Of a DNA stretch of 64,000 bases, positions 8,785 through 17,725 are shown piece by piece. Both the position numbers and the translations under genes were made by a program. The DNA comes from an uncultured Paraprevotella sp. (GTDB lineage Bacteria > Bacteroidota > Bacteroidia > Bacteroidales > Bacteroidaceae). The DNA is taken from contig CALUFQ010000006.1 in the NCBI GenBank assembly GCA_944319925.1, positions 1 to 64,000 of the forward strand, given 5' to 3'. Every line of letters starts with the position of its first letter. Within the stretch, counting starts at the first letter, position 1. The notes beneath the pieces were generated by a model. It was not told the origin of the DNA. It saw only the letters and a program-made list of their open reading frames with translations, and searched no databases.

Positions 8785-9641
8785 TTCCCCACGGGGAGCA
8801 TTTGCAGGGACAGTTCGCCCACGTAGCGTCCGTGCTTGCCCATCTGGTTGCAATACACATACTCTCCATCGGCGTTTTTCACCACTTCGGGGCGTTCCAT
8901 GTAAGTATGTGAATGTCCGCCCAGCACGATGTCGATGTCCCGTGTGGCCGGGATGACTTCCGAGTCGTCAATGCCGTCGATTTGCCAGCCCAAGTGGGAG
9001 AGGCATACCACAAGGTCGCAATGTTCCCGATTTTTCAGGATGTCCGTCACGCGGTTGGCCGCCGTGATGGGGTCTTCGTAAATCACTCCTGCATAATTTT
9101 CCGAGGCCACCATGCCTTCCAATTGTGTGCCAAGTCCGAATACACCAATCTTCACGCCTTTGCGTTCCAATATGACGTAGGGCTTGACCAGGCCTTCGAG
9201 TACGGTGCCTTCCACGTGGTAGTTGGCGCAGACGATGGGAAATCCGGCCATGCGGAAGATACGCGCCATGTTCTCCAGTCCGAAGTCGAATTCGTGATTC
9301 CCGATGGTGGCGGCATCATAGCGCATCTCGTTCATGAGCTTGACCTCCACTTCTCCTTTGTATAGGTTGTAGTAGGCTGAGCCTTGCGAGAAGTCGCCGC
9401 TATCGAAGAGCAACAGGCTGTTGTCTTCCGCCCGCAGGTCGCGCACCAAGGCGGCCCGGCGCACGAAACCGCCTTTGTCGGCCAAGGCCGTGTCGGAAGA
9501 GTGCGGGCTGACGGGCATGACACAACTGTGCGTATCGTTGGTGTGCACGATGCGCAGTTCCACTTCGTTTTCCCCCGTAGCGGACATTCCGCAGGCCGAC
9601 CCGATGAGGAGTGCGGTCAAGATGTATTTAGTTTTTTTCAT
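8772..9641 (-). CDS. 5'-nucleotidase/UshA-type metallophosphatase, catalytic N-terminal half
   Basis: 289-residue exported metallophosphoesterase. The N-terminus MKKTKYILTALLIGSACGMS looks like a lipoprotein signal (cysteine at 17). Metal-ligand motifs of the calcineurin-like fold are present: HTNDTHS, DSGDFSQGSAYYN, GNHEFDFG, CLSHLG, and GGHSHTY near the end. In UshA-like enzymes this domain hydrolyses nucleotides or UDP-sugars in the periplasm and is followed by a substrate-binding C-terminal domain in the same chain. Here that second domain is encoded separately by the upstream gene at 9659-10411, so the two products probably work together. Confidence 0.92.
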   Translation of the reverse strand: MKKTKYILTALLIGSACGMSATGENEVELRIVHTNDTHSCVMPVSPHSSDTALADKGGFVRRAALVRDLRAEDNSLLLFDSGDFSQGSAYYNLYKGEVEVKLMNEMRYDAATIGNHEFDFGLENMARIFRMAGFPIVCANYHVEGTVLEGLVKPYVILERKGVKIGVFGLGTQLEGMVASENYAGVIYEDPITAANRVTDILKNREHCDLVVCLSHLGWQIDGIDDSEVIPATRDIDIVLGGHSHTYMERPEVVKNADGEYVYCNQMGKHGRYVGELSLQMLPVGNHSK

Positions 9642-9658
9642 AACTTCCTTTGTCTGTG

Positions 9659-10411
9659 TTATTGTATGATGATACGTCCTTCGATTTTGGCCGTGATTTT
9701 CCGTCCTTCATCCCGGCTGCGGCGGATGGCTTCCATGAGCAGGTCGCGCACGGCGATGTCGGTTTTGTTCGCGGAAAGATGGTCTTTCAGGGCATACATT
9801 TTGTCATTGCCTTCGGCCAGGTAGTCCAGTGTGGATACCGTATAGATGCTGTCTTCCGAGATTGGCTTGCCACCGATTTCCGCTTTCAGCAGCCGGCCGT
9901 CGGTCGTGATGACCAGGTGCGCCCCGCTGATGCCTTCTCCGCCCACGGCCGCAATCTGCTCCATCAGCTCTTTCATTTTCTTTCCGGAAAGGGAGAGTAC
10001 GCACAGGTGGTTCTCGAACGGGGCGATTTCCAGCACGTCGCCGTAGGTCACGATGCCTTTGGGCATGGTGCTCCGCAAGCCTCCTATGTTGCACAAACCT
10101 ATGTCGGCCTTTTTGCCGGCCCGTACGGAAGCCTCGCGCAACACATCGGCCACGAAGTTGGACAGGAGGCTTTCCGGCCGGTCGGCCGTCATCGCTACTT
10201 CGCTCTCGCCCAACACGGGCGACATGATGCTGTCCACGGCTTTCCGGTAAGGAGCCACGACGCGTAAGGCTCCGCTGTCCGGGCGGCTGTCCAGCAAGCG
10301 GGTCACTTCATGGCGCGCGGCTTTCACCGTCCCTAGGCGATAACGTTGCGCCATGACAGGGAAAGCGGTGGTGCAACCTATGGCTAGAATAAACATTTTC
10401 AAGGTGTTCAT
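9659..10411 (-). CDS. 5'-nucleotidase C-terminal (substrate-binding) domain protein
   Basis: 250-residue exported protein corresponding to the C-terminal domain of UshA-type 5'-nucleotidases. After the signal peptide (MNTLKMFILAIGCTTAFPVMAQ) it carries LLSNFVADVLREASVRAGKKADIGLCNIGGLRSTMPKG, the conserved substrate-binding region with N and GG(L/I)R, and later ILAEGNDKMYAL-like sequence (YLAEGNDKMYAL). It lacks the metallophosphatase domain, which is supplied by the next gene 17 bases downstream. The start at 10411 was chosen because it gives a clean signal peptide; the in-frame ATG at 10432 adds seven polar residues. Confidence 0.9.
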   Translation of the reverse strand: MNTLKMFILAIGCTTAFPVMAQRYRLGTVKAARHEVTRLLDSRPDSGALRVVAPYRKAVDSIMSPVLGESEVAMTADRPESLLSNFVADVLREASVRAGKKADIGLCNIGGLRSTMPKGIVTYGDVLEIAPFENHLCVLSLSGKKMKELMEQIAAVGGEGISGAHLVITTDGRLLKAEIGGKPISEDSIYTVSTLDYLAEGNDKMYALKDHLSANKTDIAVRDLLMEAIRRSRDEGRKITAKIEGRIIIQ

Positions 10412-10495
10412 CGCATTTGTCTTATGTTTCATCGTCCAAAATTACGGAAAAAACGCGGATAACGGGCATGCAGGGAGAAAAAAAGAGCGGTCGCG

Positions 10496-10526
10496 TTGGT
10501 TATTTCACAAATTTGCAGTACCTTTG
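10496..10526 (+). promoter_or_regulatory. Promoter of rplS
   Basis: TTG (10496-10498), 20 bases, TACCTTTG (10519-10526): a good match to the Bacteroidota consensus, about 88 bases upstream of the L19 start codon. Confidence 0.75.
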
Positions 10527-10613
10527 CAACCGCTTTCCGCACAATCGCTGGCAGGATGCTGTGTTCCCTGTTATGTTGTGCCGGGACGACAAACAATTTA
10601 ATGATTCAATAAA

Positions 10614-10976
10614 ATGGCAGATTTAATTAAAATTGCAGAGGAAGCATTTGCTACTGGTAAGGAACACCCCAAATTCAAGGCGGGCGACACGGTGACCGTA
10701 GCATACAAAATCGTCGAAGGTAACAAAGAGCGCATTCAGCAGTATCGCGGCGTGGTCATTAAGATTTGTGGCCATCAGAACAAAAAGCGTTTCACGGTGC
10801 GCAAGATGTCGGGCAACGTGGGTGTGGAGCGTATCTTCCCCTTGGAAAGCCCGAACATTGACCACATCGAAGTGAACAAGATTGGTAAAGTGCGTCGTGC
10901 CAAGTTGTACTACTTGCGTAAGCTCACCGGTAAGAAGGCACGTATTGCTGAGAAGCGTGTCATCACTGGCGAATAA
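10614..10976 (+). CDS. rplS: 50S ribosomal protein L19
   Basis: 120-residue ribosomal protein located at the interface of the two ribosomal subunits. The sequence shows the L19 hallmarks: [20 protein letters not shown] near the N-terminus, [42 protein letters not shown], and [23 protein letters not shown] near the C-terminus. It is transcribed alone from a consensus promoter and ends at a very strong hairpin terminator, rather than lying in an rpsP-rimM-trmD-rplS operon as in many bacteria. Confidence 0.98.
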   Translation: MADLIKIAEEAFATGKEHPKFKAGDTVTVAYKIVEGNKERIQQYRGVVIKICGHQNKKRFTVRKMSGNVGVERIFPLESPNIDHIEVNKIGKVRRAKLYYLRKLTGKKARIAEKRVITGE

Positions 10977-11014
10977 GCATCTCGGACGAACGTCATAAAG
11001 AAGCATATCGTAGG

Positions 11015-11064
11015 GTGTGGGAGAAACTTCTCGAAAGAGAGAAGTTTCTCCCACACTACGTTTT
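11015..11064 (+). terminator. Strong hairpin terminator after rplS
   Basis: A perfect 18-base inverted repeat: GTGTGGGAGAAACTTCTC (11015-11032) and its exact complement (11039-11056), with a 6-base loop, followed by TACGTTTT. It probably also stops convergent transcription arriving from cvfB. Confidence 0.9.
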
Positions 11065-11448
11065 AGGTGTCATTGCTGATTTTAAATGAATGCTAAGGGA
11101 GATAAAATTGTTTTTGTGCGCCGAAAAGTATAGCCCACGTCGTGGAAAACTATAAACGCCTGTGTGAAAGCAAAGAATTTTGGGGAGAAAAGAAGGTTTT
11201 TCGGCTTGGCATCCGTTTTTTTGAACAATTCCTTGGGGATTTTAACAGGGGCAGTTTGTATTTTGGGGAATTTAATTCCTATGTTGTTGGCCACAGGCGA
11301 AAATATGCGGTATTTGAAAGTCCTTCCGGACTTGCGGATTCGGAAATCCGTCGCAGCGGCAAAAATGAGGAAATGAAGGGACGTGGAGTTTCGCATATTG
11401 ACGCACACTTCCCGTCCCTTTGCCCGGCACGTTTCCGATGTTTCTTTC
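11065..11448. other. Intergenic region between convergent rplS and cvfB
   Basis: About 380 bases without a supported gene. Open frames exist on both strands (11082-11483 minus, 11142-11522 plus), but neither has a promoter, a recognisable protein or a plausible composition. The stretch near 11170-11215 is rich in G and T runs. I see no RNA gene. Confidence 0.5.
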
Positions 11449-12282
11449 CTACAACAAGTGCAACCCGTCGTCGGAAATTGCAATCATCCGCCGTTTATAC
11501 AAATCGCCGACAGCTTTTTTGAATACTTTCTTGCTGACCCCGAATGTCGCATAGATATCATCGGCGGGGCTTTTGTCGCCCAGCGGGGTATGTCCGCCGT
11601 GCCGATAGAGGTAATCCAAGAGAATTTCCGAAAAGTCGGCCACGGCTTCCTGCCCTTGCTTTTGAAGGGTGATATCCAATTTGCCATCCTCGCGCACCTG
11701 TTTGACGTAGGCTGTCATCCGGTCGCCGAAGTGCAGGGGGCGGAACACTTCGTTGTCGTACACCAGTCCTTGGAAGCGGTTGTCCACGATGACCTTGTAG
11801 CCTAGGTCGGTCTTTTGCCAGACCAGGATGCCGACCTCGTCTCCTTCTTCATACGCGGGTATCCGCTTGGACAAGTAGTGCTCCACTTTCGCGGAAGCCA
11901 TGATGCGGTAGGTTTCCTCGTCAATGTGGACATGGACGATGTAGTAGCGTCCTTTCTGCATTTCCGCCTTTTGTTCCCGGAACGGCACGAACAGGTCTTT
12001 CATCAGTCCCCAGTCGAGGAACGCGCCGTATTGGTTGGTCCAGGCCACTTGCAGGCAGGCGAACTCGCCCACTTGCGCCAAGGGTTTCTGTGTGGTGGCC
12101 ACCAAGCGTTCTTCGTTGTCCAGGTAGATGAACACGTCCAGCTCGTCACCCACTTGGCACCCTTCGGGTACATAACGTGCGGGTAACAGGATTTCACCGG
12201 CTTCACCGCCGTCCAGATATACGCCGAAATCCACTTTCTTGACTACCTTGAGGTAGTTCATTCTTCCTAAATCTATTTTCAT
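11449..12282 (-). CDS. cvfB: CvfB-like S1-domain RNA-binding protein
   Basis: 277-residue protein of the CvfB (conserved virulence factor B) family, which has tandem S1-type RNA-binding domains and a C-terminal winged helix. The sequence shows successive S1-like segments: GVYLDGGEAGEILLPARYVP (about residues 22-41), TNQYGAFLDWGLMKDLFVPF (about 82-101), the IVDNRFQGLVYDNEVFRPL block (about 165-185), and a C-terminal helix-rich domain around DDIYATFGVSKKVFKKAVGDL and RRMIAISDDGLHLL. It is thought to bind RNA in the cytoplasm. It is the last gene of the antiporter-tcdA-ABC-cvfB operon, 11 bases after the ABC ATPase. Confidence 0.9.
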   Translation of the reverse strand: MKIDLGRMNYLKVVKKVDFGVYLDGGEAGEILLPARYVPEGCQVGDELDVFIYLDNEERLVATTQKPLAQVGEFACLQVAWTNQYGAFLDWGLMKDLFVPFREQKAEMQKGRYYIVHVHIDEETYRIMASAKVEHYLSKRIPAYEEGDEVGILVWQKTDLGYKVIVDNRFQGLVYDNEVFRPLHFGDRMTAYVKQVREDGKLDITLQKQGQEAVADFSEILLDYLYRHGGHTPLGDKSPADDIYATFGVSKKVFKKAVGDLYKRRMIAISDDGLHLL

Positions 12283-12293
12283 GCCTTTTGTTT

Positions 12294-12965
12294 TTAGAGT
12301 GTCAGTCCGGACACATCTGTGATTAGTCCGTCTTTCATGTGTATGGTGCGGTCGGTCAGCCCGGCCAGCTCGTTGTCGTGCGTGACGATGACAAACGTTT
12401 GCCCCATTTTGTCGCGCAGGTCAAAAAAGAGCTGGTGCAGTTCTGCCTTGTTCTTGGAGTCCAGGCTGCCCGATGGTTCGTCGGCCAAGACCACGGAAGG
12501 ATGGTTCACCAAAGCCCGTGCCACGGCTACCCGTTGTTTTTCGCCGCCGGAGAGCTCATTGGGCTTGTGGGAGACCCTGTCGGCCAGTCCCATGAAACCG
12601 AGCAACTCTTTTGCCCTGTTTTTGGCTTCGCGCGGGGAGGCATGTCCGATGCAAGCCGGAATCATCACGTTTTCCAAAGCCGTAAATTCGGGAAGCAGCT
12701 GGTGGAATTGAAACACGAAACCGATTTGCCGGTTGCGGAAACCGGCCAATTGCTTCCTGTTCAGCTTTTCTACTGCCACGCCGTCGATCGTGACAGAACC
12801 GCAGTCGGGCTTGTCGAGTGTGCCCATGATCTGCAGCAGTGTGGTTTTTCCCGCCCCGCTCGGGCCGACGATGCTCACCACTTCTCCCGTCCCGATGTCG
12901 AGGTCGATGCCTTTGAGTACCTCCAACGTGCCGAAACTTTTCTTTATATTCCTTATTTCTATCAT
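12294..12965 (-). CDS. lolD: LolD/MacB-type ABC transporter ATP-binding protein
   Basis: 223-residue ABC ATPase of the LolD/MacB (lipoprotein-releasing and efflux) branch. Walker A is GPSGAGKTT, the Q-loop region is [17 protein letters not shown], the signature is [19 protein letters not shown], Walker B is VVLADEP, followed by SGSLDSKNK and IVTHDNELA. In this family it drives extraction of lipoproteins from the inner membrane with LolC/E-type permeases. No permease gene lies next to it, so the partner must be elsewhere. I chose the ATG at 12965 ([12 protein letters not shown]); the longer open frame to 13301 is just the shadow of tcdA. It lies 5 bases after tcdA. Confidence 0.9.
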   Translation of the reverse strand: MIEIRNIKKSFGTLEVLKGIDLDIGTGEVVSIVGPSGAGKTTLLQIMGTLDKPDCGSVTIDGVAVEKLNRKQLAGFRNRQIGFVFQFHQLLPEFTALENVMIPACIGHASPREAKNRAKELLGFMGLADRVSHKPNELSGGEKQRVAVARALVNHPSVVLADEPSGSLDSKNKAELHQLFFDLRDKMGQTFVIVTHDNELAGLTDRTIHMKDGLITDVSGLTL

Positions 12966-12970
12966 AGTGT

Positions 12971-13690
12971 TTACAACCTGTCGATGACATATTGTGCCAA
13001 GTAGCAACCGAACACGGCCGGCATGTAGCTCACGGTGCCCGTCGTGGTCTTTTTGTTCCGTTCGCCTTCTACCCGGACGATGGCTTCTTGGCATGCTTGT
13101 TGGGTGCAGAAAACCACGGGTAGGGGGTGATGGTGCATGCCGGCTCGTTTCAGCCGTGTCCGCACAGCCTTGCTCAGGCCGCAGTGGTAAGTGTCCCACA
13201 AGTCGGCGAAGCGTACCTGCGTGATGTCGGTCTTGGCACCGGCCCCCATGCTGCTGATAATCCGCACGTGGCGTTTCATGGCTTCCACGAGCAAGGCGCA
13301 TTTCGGGGCGATGGTGTCGATGGCATCCACCACGAAATCATAGTGGCAGGCATCCAACAGCGGGCCGGCCTGGCTTTCTTCGAGGAATGCGGCCTGTACG
13401 TCCAGCTCCAGTTCGGGGTTGATGTCTTTGAACCGCCGTGCCAGGATGTCCACCTTGTATTCTCCCACCGTGGACTGCAGGGCGCACAGCTGGCGGTTGA
13501 TATTGCTTGGCTGCACCCGGTCGGCATCCCATAGCGTCAGCCGTCCCACGCCCGCGCGCACCAACATTTCGGCGGCATACGCGCCTACACCTCCCACACC
13601 GACGACAAGTACGTGGGCACGGCGCATCCGTCCCATCTTTTCTTCTCCCATGAGCAGTGCGGTTCGTTCCATCCATGCGGGTGTTGTCAT
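12971..13690 (-). CDS. tcdA: tRNA threonylcarbamoyladenosine dehydratase TcdA
   Basis: 239-residue E1/ThiF-like enzyme that cyclises N6-threonylcarbamoyladenosine at tRNA position 37 to its cyclic form in an ATP-dependent reaction. The nucleotide-binding motif [19 protein letters not shown] is at about residues 32-50, followed by [15 protein letters not shown], and the family's [19 protein letters not shown] and [11 protein letters not shown] segments. Its ATG overlaps the antiporter stop as ATGA, so the two are translationally coupled. It is the second gene of a four-gene operon. Confidence 0.93.
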   Translation of the reverse strand: MTTPAWMERTALLMGEEKMGRMRRAHVLVVGVGGVGAYAAEMLVRAGVGRLTLWDADRVQPSNINRQLCALQSTVGEYKVDILARRFKDINPELELDVQAAFLEESQAGPLLDACHYDFVVDAIDTIAPKCALLVEAMKRHVRIISSMGAGAKTDITQVRFADLWDTYHCGLSKAVRTRLKRAGMHHHPLPVVFCTQQACQEAIVRVEGERNKKTTTGTVSYMPAVFGCYLAQYVIDRL

Positions 13691-15825
13691 GATTCTTCCT
13701 CTTTTGAATTGTTTCGCGGCAACCAGTTCTTGGACCAGTCGCTTGTCGTTTCATACCGCTGGTCGGTGGTCAAGGGCTCGTTGATGCTCAGTTCCTTCGT
13801 GGGCGTTTCCGCGTAAATGTCCGGGAAAATCAGCATGACGCTGGTGCGCATATAATGTTTTTTCACTTGTTGCGGGATGTGGTCGAACGAAGGGCGGAAG
13901 GAGATAGAGCCGCGACGGGCCAGCACGACGATGAGCATGTGGTCTTCGCGCACTTCCTTGGAGAGCCTTTTCAGCTCGTTGCCGCCGTCCGTGTTCACGT
14001 ATTCGGCGCGTATGGTGGTGTGGTGGGTGTTCAGGTATCGTTGCAGGATGCGTATGGTGTCGGGATGTGCGTAATACGTGATGCGGCATCCGAGGCTCAC
14101 GGCCAGCCGCGCCACACGTTCAACCCAGTGGTAGAATCCGGCTTCGAATTGGGCCTTGGCGGGTATGGCCACGTGGATGCGCCGCAACGTGTTGACAGGG
14201 ACGGTGCAGCGCACCATGGTGATTTGCCGGTTGAGCCGGTTGAGCAGGTTGGTCAGCACACCGCCGAAAAAGGGTTCTGTCGGGGAGTTTTGCATGTGCA
14301 AGCCTACTACCAGTTCTGAATAGTCGTTCTCTTTCATGGCATGGATGATGCCGTTGGCCAAGTTGGTGGCCAGCCGTACTTTCGTCTGCATCTGTACGTT
14401 GGCTGCCGAGGCGATGGCGGCGGCGGTTTCCAACAGTTTCATGCCTTTTTCACGCGCTTTGTCATCGTTGTCCAGCACCACGTTGACCGCGCTCATCGGG
14501 GCATCTGACTTTTCCTTCCGCATCAGCAAGGCCAGGTTGACCAAGTAATCCACATTCATGGGCGAGGCCAGGGCTATCAGGGCGGATTCTTCGTTCAGCG
14601 GCCTCGCCTCGTCGATGCTTCCGCGCAAGGCCAGCCTCCGTGCCGCCGCGTCCGTGGTCAGGGAACTGACAATGCATGTCACCAAGATGAGCAGGATGGT
14701 GCCGTTCAACACATCTTCGTTCAACAACCGTTCGCCCGAAGGGAGGATGATGTTGTAGCCCACCAATACGGCGGCCAAGGTGGCGGCAGCCTGGGCGTTG
14801 CTTAGTCCGAACATGAGTTCGCGCTCCACGCCGGACATCTTGAAGATTTTCTGCGTGAACCAGGATGCAATCCATTTTCCGGCCAAGGCCATCGTGATCA
14901 TCACGGCAGCCACTTTCAGCGCGTCGCCAGTCCCGAAGAGTACCCTCATGTCGATGAGCATGCCGACGCCAATCAGGAAGTAGGGGATAAACAGGGCATT
15001 GCCCACAAACTCCAAGTGGTGCATTAGCGGGGCACTGCGGGGAATCAGCGGGTTTAGCACGATACCGGCCAGGAACGCGCCCAAGATGCCTTCCATGCCA
15101 ATCAGTTCCATCAGTCCCGCACTCAGGAAAACCATGCCCAGCACGAAAATGAACTGCAACACCGCATCGTTGTAGCGGCGGAAGAAACGCCGCGCGATGA
15201 ACGGGAAAGAATAGATGATGAACAGGCAGAGCAACAGGAGCTTCAGAATCAGTGAAATGCCGAACCATCCATGCACTTCCTCGCGGAACATGCCGGAAAT
15301 GAAAGCCAAAACGAGCAAGGTCAGCGTGTCGGTGACAATGGTGCCGCCTACGGCGATGCCCACGCTCCGGTTGCGCGTCACGCCGTAGCGCACGACAATG
15401 GGATAGGCGATTAAGGTGTGCGAGGCATACATGCTGGCCAGCAAGACGGATGTGGCCAGGCTGTATTTCAAAAGGAAGACATTGCTTACGATTCCCATGG
15501 TCAGTGGGAATATGAAAGCGGCGAGCCCCAGCGTCAGGGCTTGCCAGCGGATGCGCTTCATGTGCTGCAAGTCCATTTCCAAGCTTGCCAGAAACATGAT
15601 GTAGTACAGTCCCACCTGTCCGAAAAGTTCAAAACTGCTGTCGCGGTCCAGCACATGAAACCCGTAAGGTCCGATGAGCACACCTGCCAAAATCATGCCT
15701 ACGATGTGGGGAATCTTCAATTTGCCCAACAAGATTGGCGCGAATAAAATGATGCACAACACCAAGAAAAATATCCAGGTGGGGTCTGTGACGGGGAAAT
15801 ATGCGGACAATGAGGGCAACTGCAT
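13687..15825 (-). CDS. Kef/CPA2-type cation:proton antiporter with C-terminal UspA-like regions
   Basis: 712-residue inner-membrane protein. The first about 400 residues contain some 11-12 transmembrane segments of the CPA2 Na+(K+)/H+ antiporter family (ILLGKLKIPHIVGMILAGVLIGPYG, then YIMFLASLEMDL and GAFLAGIVLNPLIP), which exchange protons for sodium or potassium. The C-terminal about 300 residues are soluble, and segments such as YSELVVGLHMQNS and LIVVLARRGSISFRPSFDHIP look like universal-stress-type nucleotide-binding folds. I chose the ATG at 15825; an in-frame TTG at 15852 would add nine residues. First gene of the operon. Confidence 0.88.
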   Translation of the reverse strand: MQLPSLSAYFPVTDPTWIFFLVLCIILFAPILLGKLKIPHIVGMILAGVLIGPYGFHVLDRDSSFELFGQVGLYYIMFLASLEMDLQHMKRIRWQALTLGLAAFIFPLTMGIVSNVFLLKYSLATSVLLASMYASHTLIAYPIVVRYGVTRNRSVGIAVGGTIVTDTLTLLVLAFISGMFREEVHGWFGISLILKLLLLCLFIIYSFPFIARRFFRRYNDAVLQFIFVLGMVFLSAGLMELIGMEGILGAFLAGIVLNPLIPRSAPLMHHLEFVGNALFIPYFLIGVGMLIDMRVLFGTGDALKVAAVMITMALAGKWIASWFTQKIFKMSGVERELMFGLSNAQAAATLAAVLVGYNIILPSGERLLNEDVLNGTILLILVTCIVSSLTTDAAARRLALRGSIDEARPLNEESALIALASPMNVDYLVNLALLMRKEKSDAPMSAVNVVLDNDDKAREKGMKLLETAAAIASAANVQMQTKVRLATNLANGIIHAMKENDYSELVVGLHMQNSPTEPFFGGVLTNLLNRLNRQITMVRCTVPVNTLRRIHVAIPAKAQFEAGFYHWVERVARLAVSLGCRITYYAHPDTIRILQRYLNTHHTTIRAEYVNTDGGNELKRLSKEVREDHMLIVVLARRGSISFRPSFDHIPQQVKKHYMRTSVMLIFPDIYAETPTKELSINEPLTTDQRYETTSDWSKNWLPRNNSKEEES

Positions 15826-15900
15826 AGGCTTCTCTATCGTTTTATAATGCAAAGTAACGAAAAAGTTTCCGTTTTATACGGTCAATCGTAATTAATTCTT

Positions 15901-15908
15901 TATTTTTG
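15901..15908 (+). promoter_or_regulatory. -7 promoter element for asd
   Basis: TATTTTTG matches TAnnTTTG and lies 38 bases before the asd start codon. No TTTG is visible at the -33 distance. Confidence 0.55.
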
Positions 15909-15946
15909 CAACCGGAAATCACCATTAGTTTTAAAATACGGTAAAA

Positions 15947-16957
15947 ATGAGAGTAGCAATTGTAGGTGCAAGCGGAGCTGTGGGACAGGAATTCCTGCGT
16001 GTGCTCGATGAAAGAAACTTCCCTTTGGATGAGTTGGTCTTGTTTGGTTCTACCCGTAGCGCGGGCACCAAGTACAAATTCCGCGACAAGGAAATTGAGG
16101 TGAAACTTTTGCAGCACAATGATGATTTTAAGGGAGTGGACATCGCGTTCACGTCGGCAGGTGCCGGTACGTCCAAGGAATTTGCCGAAGATATCACCCG
16201 TTATGGCGCGGTGATGATAGACAATTCCAGTGCGTTCCGCATGGACAAGGACGTGCCTTTGGTTGTGCCTGAATGCAATGCCGCCGATGCGCTGGAACGT
16301 CCGCGCGGCATCATTGCCAATCCTAACTGTACGACCATCATGATGGTTACGGCCTTGCAGCCCATCGAGCAATTGAGCCACATCAAGCGCATCCACGTGG
16401 CCAGCTACCAGGCTGCCAGCGGCGCAGGTGCTGCGGCCATGGCCGAGTTGGAACAACAATACTGTGAAATCGTGGAGGGCAAGCCGGTTACGGTCAACAA
16501 GTTCGCTTATCAGTTGGCTTATAACGTCATACCGCAGATTGACGTGTTCCAAGACAACGGTTACACGAAAGAGGAAATGAAGATGTACAATGAAACGCAG
16601 AAAATCATGCACAGCGATGTGCAGTGTTCTGCCATGTGTGTCCGCGTTCCGGCCTTGCGTTCACATTCCGAAGCAGTGTGGATTGAAACGGAACGCCCGC
16701 TTTCGGTCGAGGAAGTGCAGGAAGCCATTGCCCATGGCGAGGGGTTGCAACTCATGGACGATCCCGCCAACAAGGTTTACCCCATGCCCCTCTTCCTTGC
16801 CGGAAAGGACGACGTGTATGTAGGTCGCATCCGGAAGGATTTGGCCAATGAAAACGGCATTACGCTGTGGCTCGTCGGCGACCAAATCAAGAAAGGTGCC
16901 GCGCTGAATGCCGTGCAGATAGCCGAATACCTCATCAAGGTGGGGAATGTGAAGTAA
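15947..16957 (+). CDS. asd: Aspartate-semialdehyde dehydrogenase
   Basis: 336-residue enzyme that reduces aspartyl-phosphate to aspartate-4-semialdehyde with NADPH, the shared step towards lysine, diaminopimelate, methionine and threonine. The NADP-binding motif [20 protein letters not shown] is at residues 8-27, [12 protein letters not shown] around 65-76, and the catalytic cysteine is C128 in [12 protein letters not shown] conserved substrate-binding region AGxGA-like sequence ([15 protein letters not shown]) follows. Length and order are normal for the bacterial family. It is transcribed alone, ending at an inverted-repeat terminator shared with the convergent FKBP gene. Confidence 0.97.
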   Translation: MRVAIVGASGAVGQEFLRVLDERNFPLDELVLFGSTRSAGTKYKFRDKEIEVKLLQHNDDFKGVDIAFTSAGAGTSKEFAEDITRYGAVMIDNSSAFRMDKDVPLVVPECNAADALERPRGIIANPNCTTIMMVTALQPIEQLSHIKRIHVASYQAASGAGAAAMAELEQQYCEIVEGKPVTVNKFAYQLAYNVIPQIDVFQDNGYTKEEMKMYNETQKIMHSDVQCSAMCVRVPALRSHSEAVWIETERPLSVEEVQEAIAHGEGLQLMDDPANKVYPMPLFLAGKDDVYVGRIRKDLANENGITLWLVGDQIKKGAALNAVQIAEYLIKVGNVK

Positions 16958-16980
16958 TTGCGTTTGCGTGATTTTAGAAT

Positions 16981-17020
16981 TATAGGCCTGGTTAGCCCAT
17001 GAGGGATAATCAGGCCTATA
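16981..17020. terminator. Bidirectional hairpin between asd and the FKBP gene
   Basis: TATAGGCCTGGTTA (16981-16994) pairs with TAATCAGGCCTATA (17007-17020), 14 pairs with one G-U mismatch and a 12-base loop, placed between two convergent genes. There is no long T-run on either side. Confidence 0.7.
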
Positions 17021-17036
17021 ACTTTGAGACTAACTC

Positions 17037-17699
17037 TTATTTCCATCCGGGAACTACGTCGCCAGGCTCATGATAGTCCACCAAATTCGTGTAGAACGTC
17101 AGCGTGGAGTAGGGCTGGACGGAACCGCTTGCTTGACTGCCGTAGGCCAGTTCTGACGGGATGTAGATCCACCAAATGTCGCCTACGTGCATGTATTGCA
17201 AAGCCGTGGCAAATCCGGCTACGGCCGAGGATACGGCCATTTGTGCGGGCACGGCGATTTGTGCGTTCAGTTCGCCGATGAAAGATTGGGAAAATACGGT
17301 GCGTTCTTCCTTCCATTCGCCATTGACGAGGTTTTGGGTCGGCATCAGGTAACCGCGGTAGTTCACCCGCACCGTGTCCGACCACGTGGGACATCCGTGT
17401 CCCGTGCCACGTTGTTCGATATATACGCAAATTGAATCGGTCAGCGCGCCCAGCGTGTTCGGCGATTTCGTGGTTGATTTAAACATCCGCCAGTTGCAGT
17501 GCGCTTCCCATTGGTCGCCGTGCTGGGATTTTGCCCGGGCGATGGAGTCACGGGCTTCAGCCGCGATTTGGGCGAAATACTCTGCATTACGTGCCGGCCA
17601 GTTTGCATACGGGTCGTATGTGTCGTCCTCGTCCTTGCACGCCACTAAAGCGCACAAGGCAAGTACGAAAGTCCATATATAGAAAAGTCTTTTTTTCAT
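17037..17699 (-). CDS. FKBP-type peptidyl-prolyl cis-trans isomerase, lipoprotein
   Basis: 220-residue lipoprotein. The signal MKKRLFYIWTFVLALCALVAC ends in a lipobox cysteine followed by KDEDDTYDP, so it is probably anchored in an envelope membrane. The C-terminal half is an FKBP domain: DTVRVNYRGYLMPT, FSQSFIGELNAQIAVPAQMAV (a degenerate region), GFATALQYMHVGDIWWIYIPSELAYG, and STLTFYTNLVDY. It is expected to catalyse proline isomerisation or act as a chaperone in the periplasm. It lies 26 bases after glyS on the same strand and is probably co-transcribed with it. Confidence 0.9.
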   Translation of the reverse strand: MKKRLFYIWTFVLALCALVACKDEDDTYDPYANWPARNAEYFAQIAAEARDSIARAKSQHGDQWEAHCNWRMFKSTTKSPNTLGALTDSICVYIEQRGTGHGCPTWSDTVRVNYRGYLMPTQNLVNGEWKEERTVFSQSFIGELNAQIAVPAQMAVSSAVAGFATALQYMHVGDIWWIYIPSELAYGSQASGSVQPYSTLTFYTNLVDYHEPGDVVPGWK

Positions 17700-17725
17700 C
17701 GCTGTCCGTAGCCTGGGATGCGGAA

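Noticed and set aside
11082-11522. Two overlapping open frames of about 130 residues between rplS and cvfB
   Set aside because: Neither has a promoter, a recognisable domain or a protein-like composition, and they overlap on opposite strands.
12966-13301. N-terminal extension of the ABC ATPase up to 13301
   Set aside because: It lies entirely within tcdA on the same strand in another frame and lacks sense; the ATG at 12965 starts the ABC domain.
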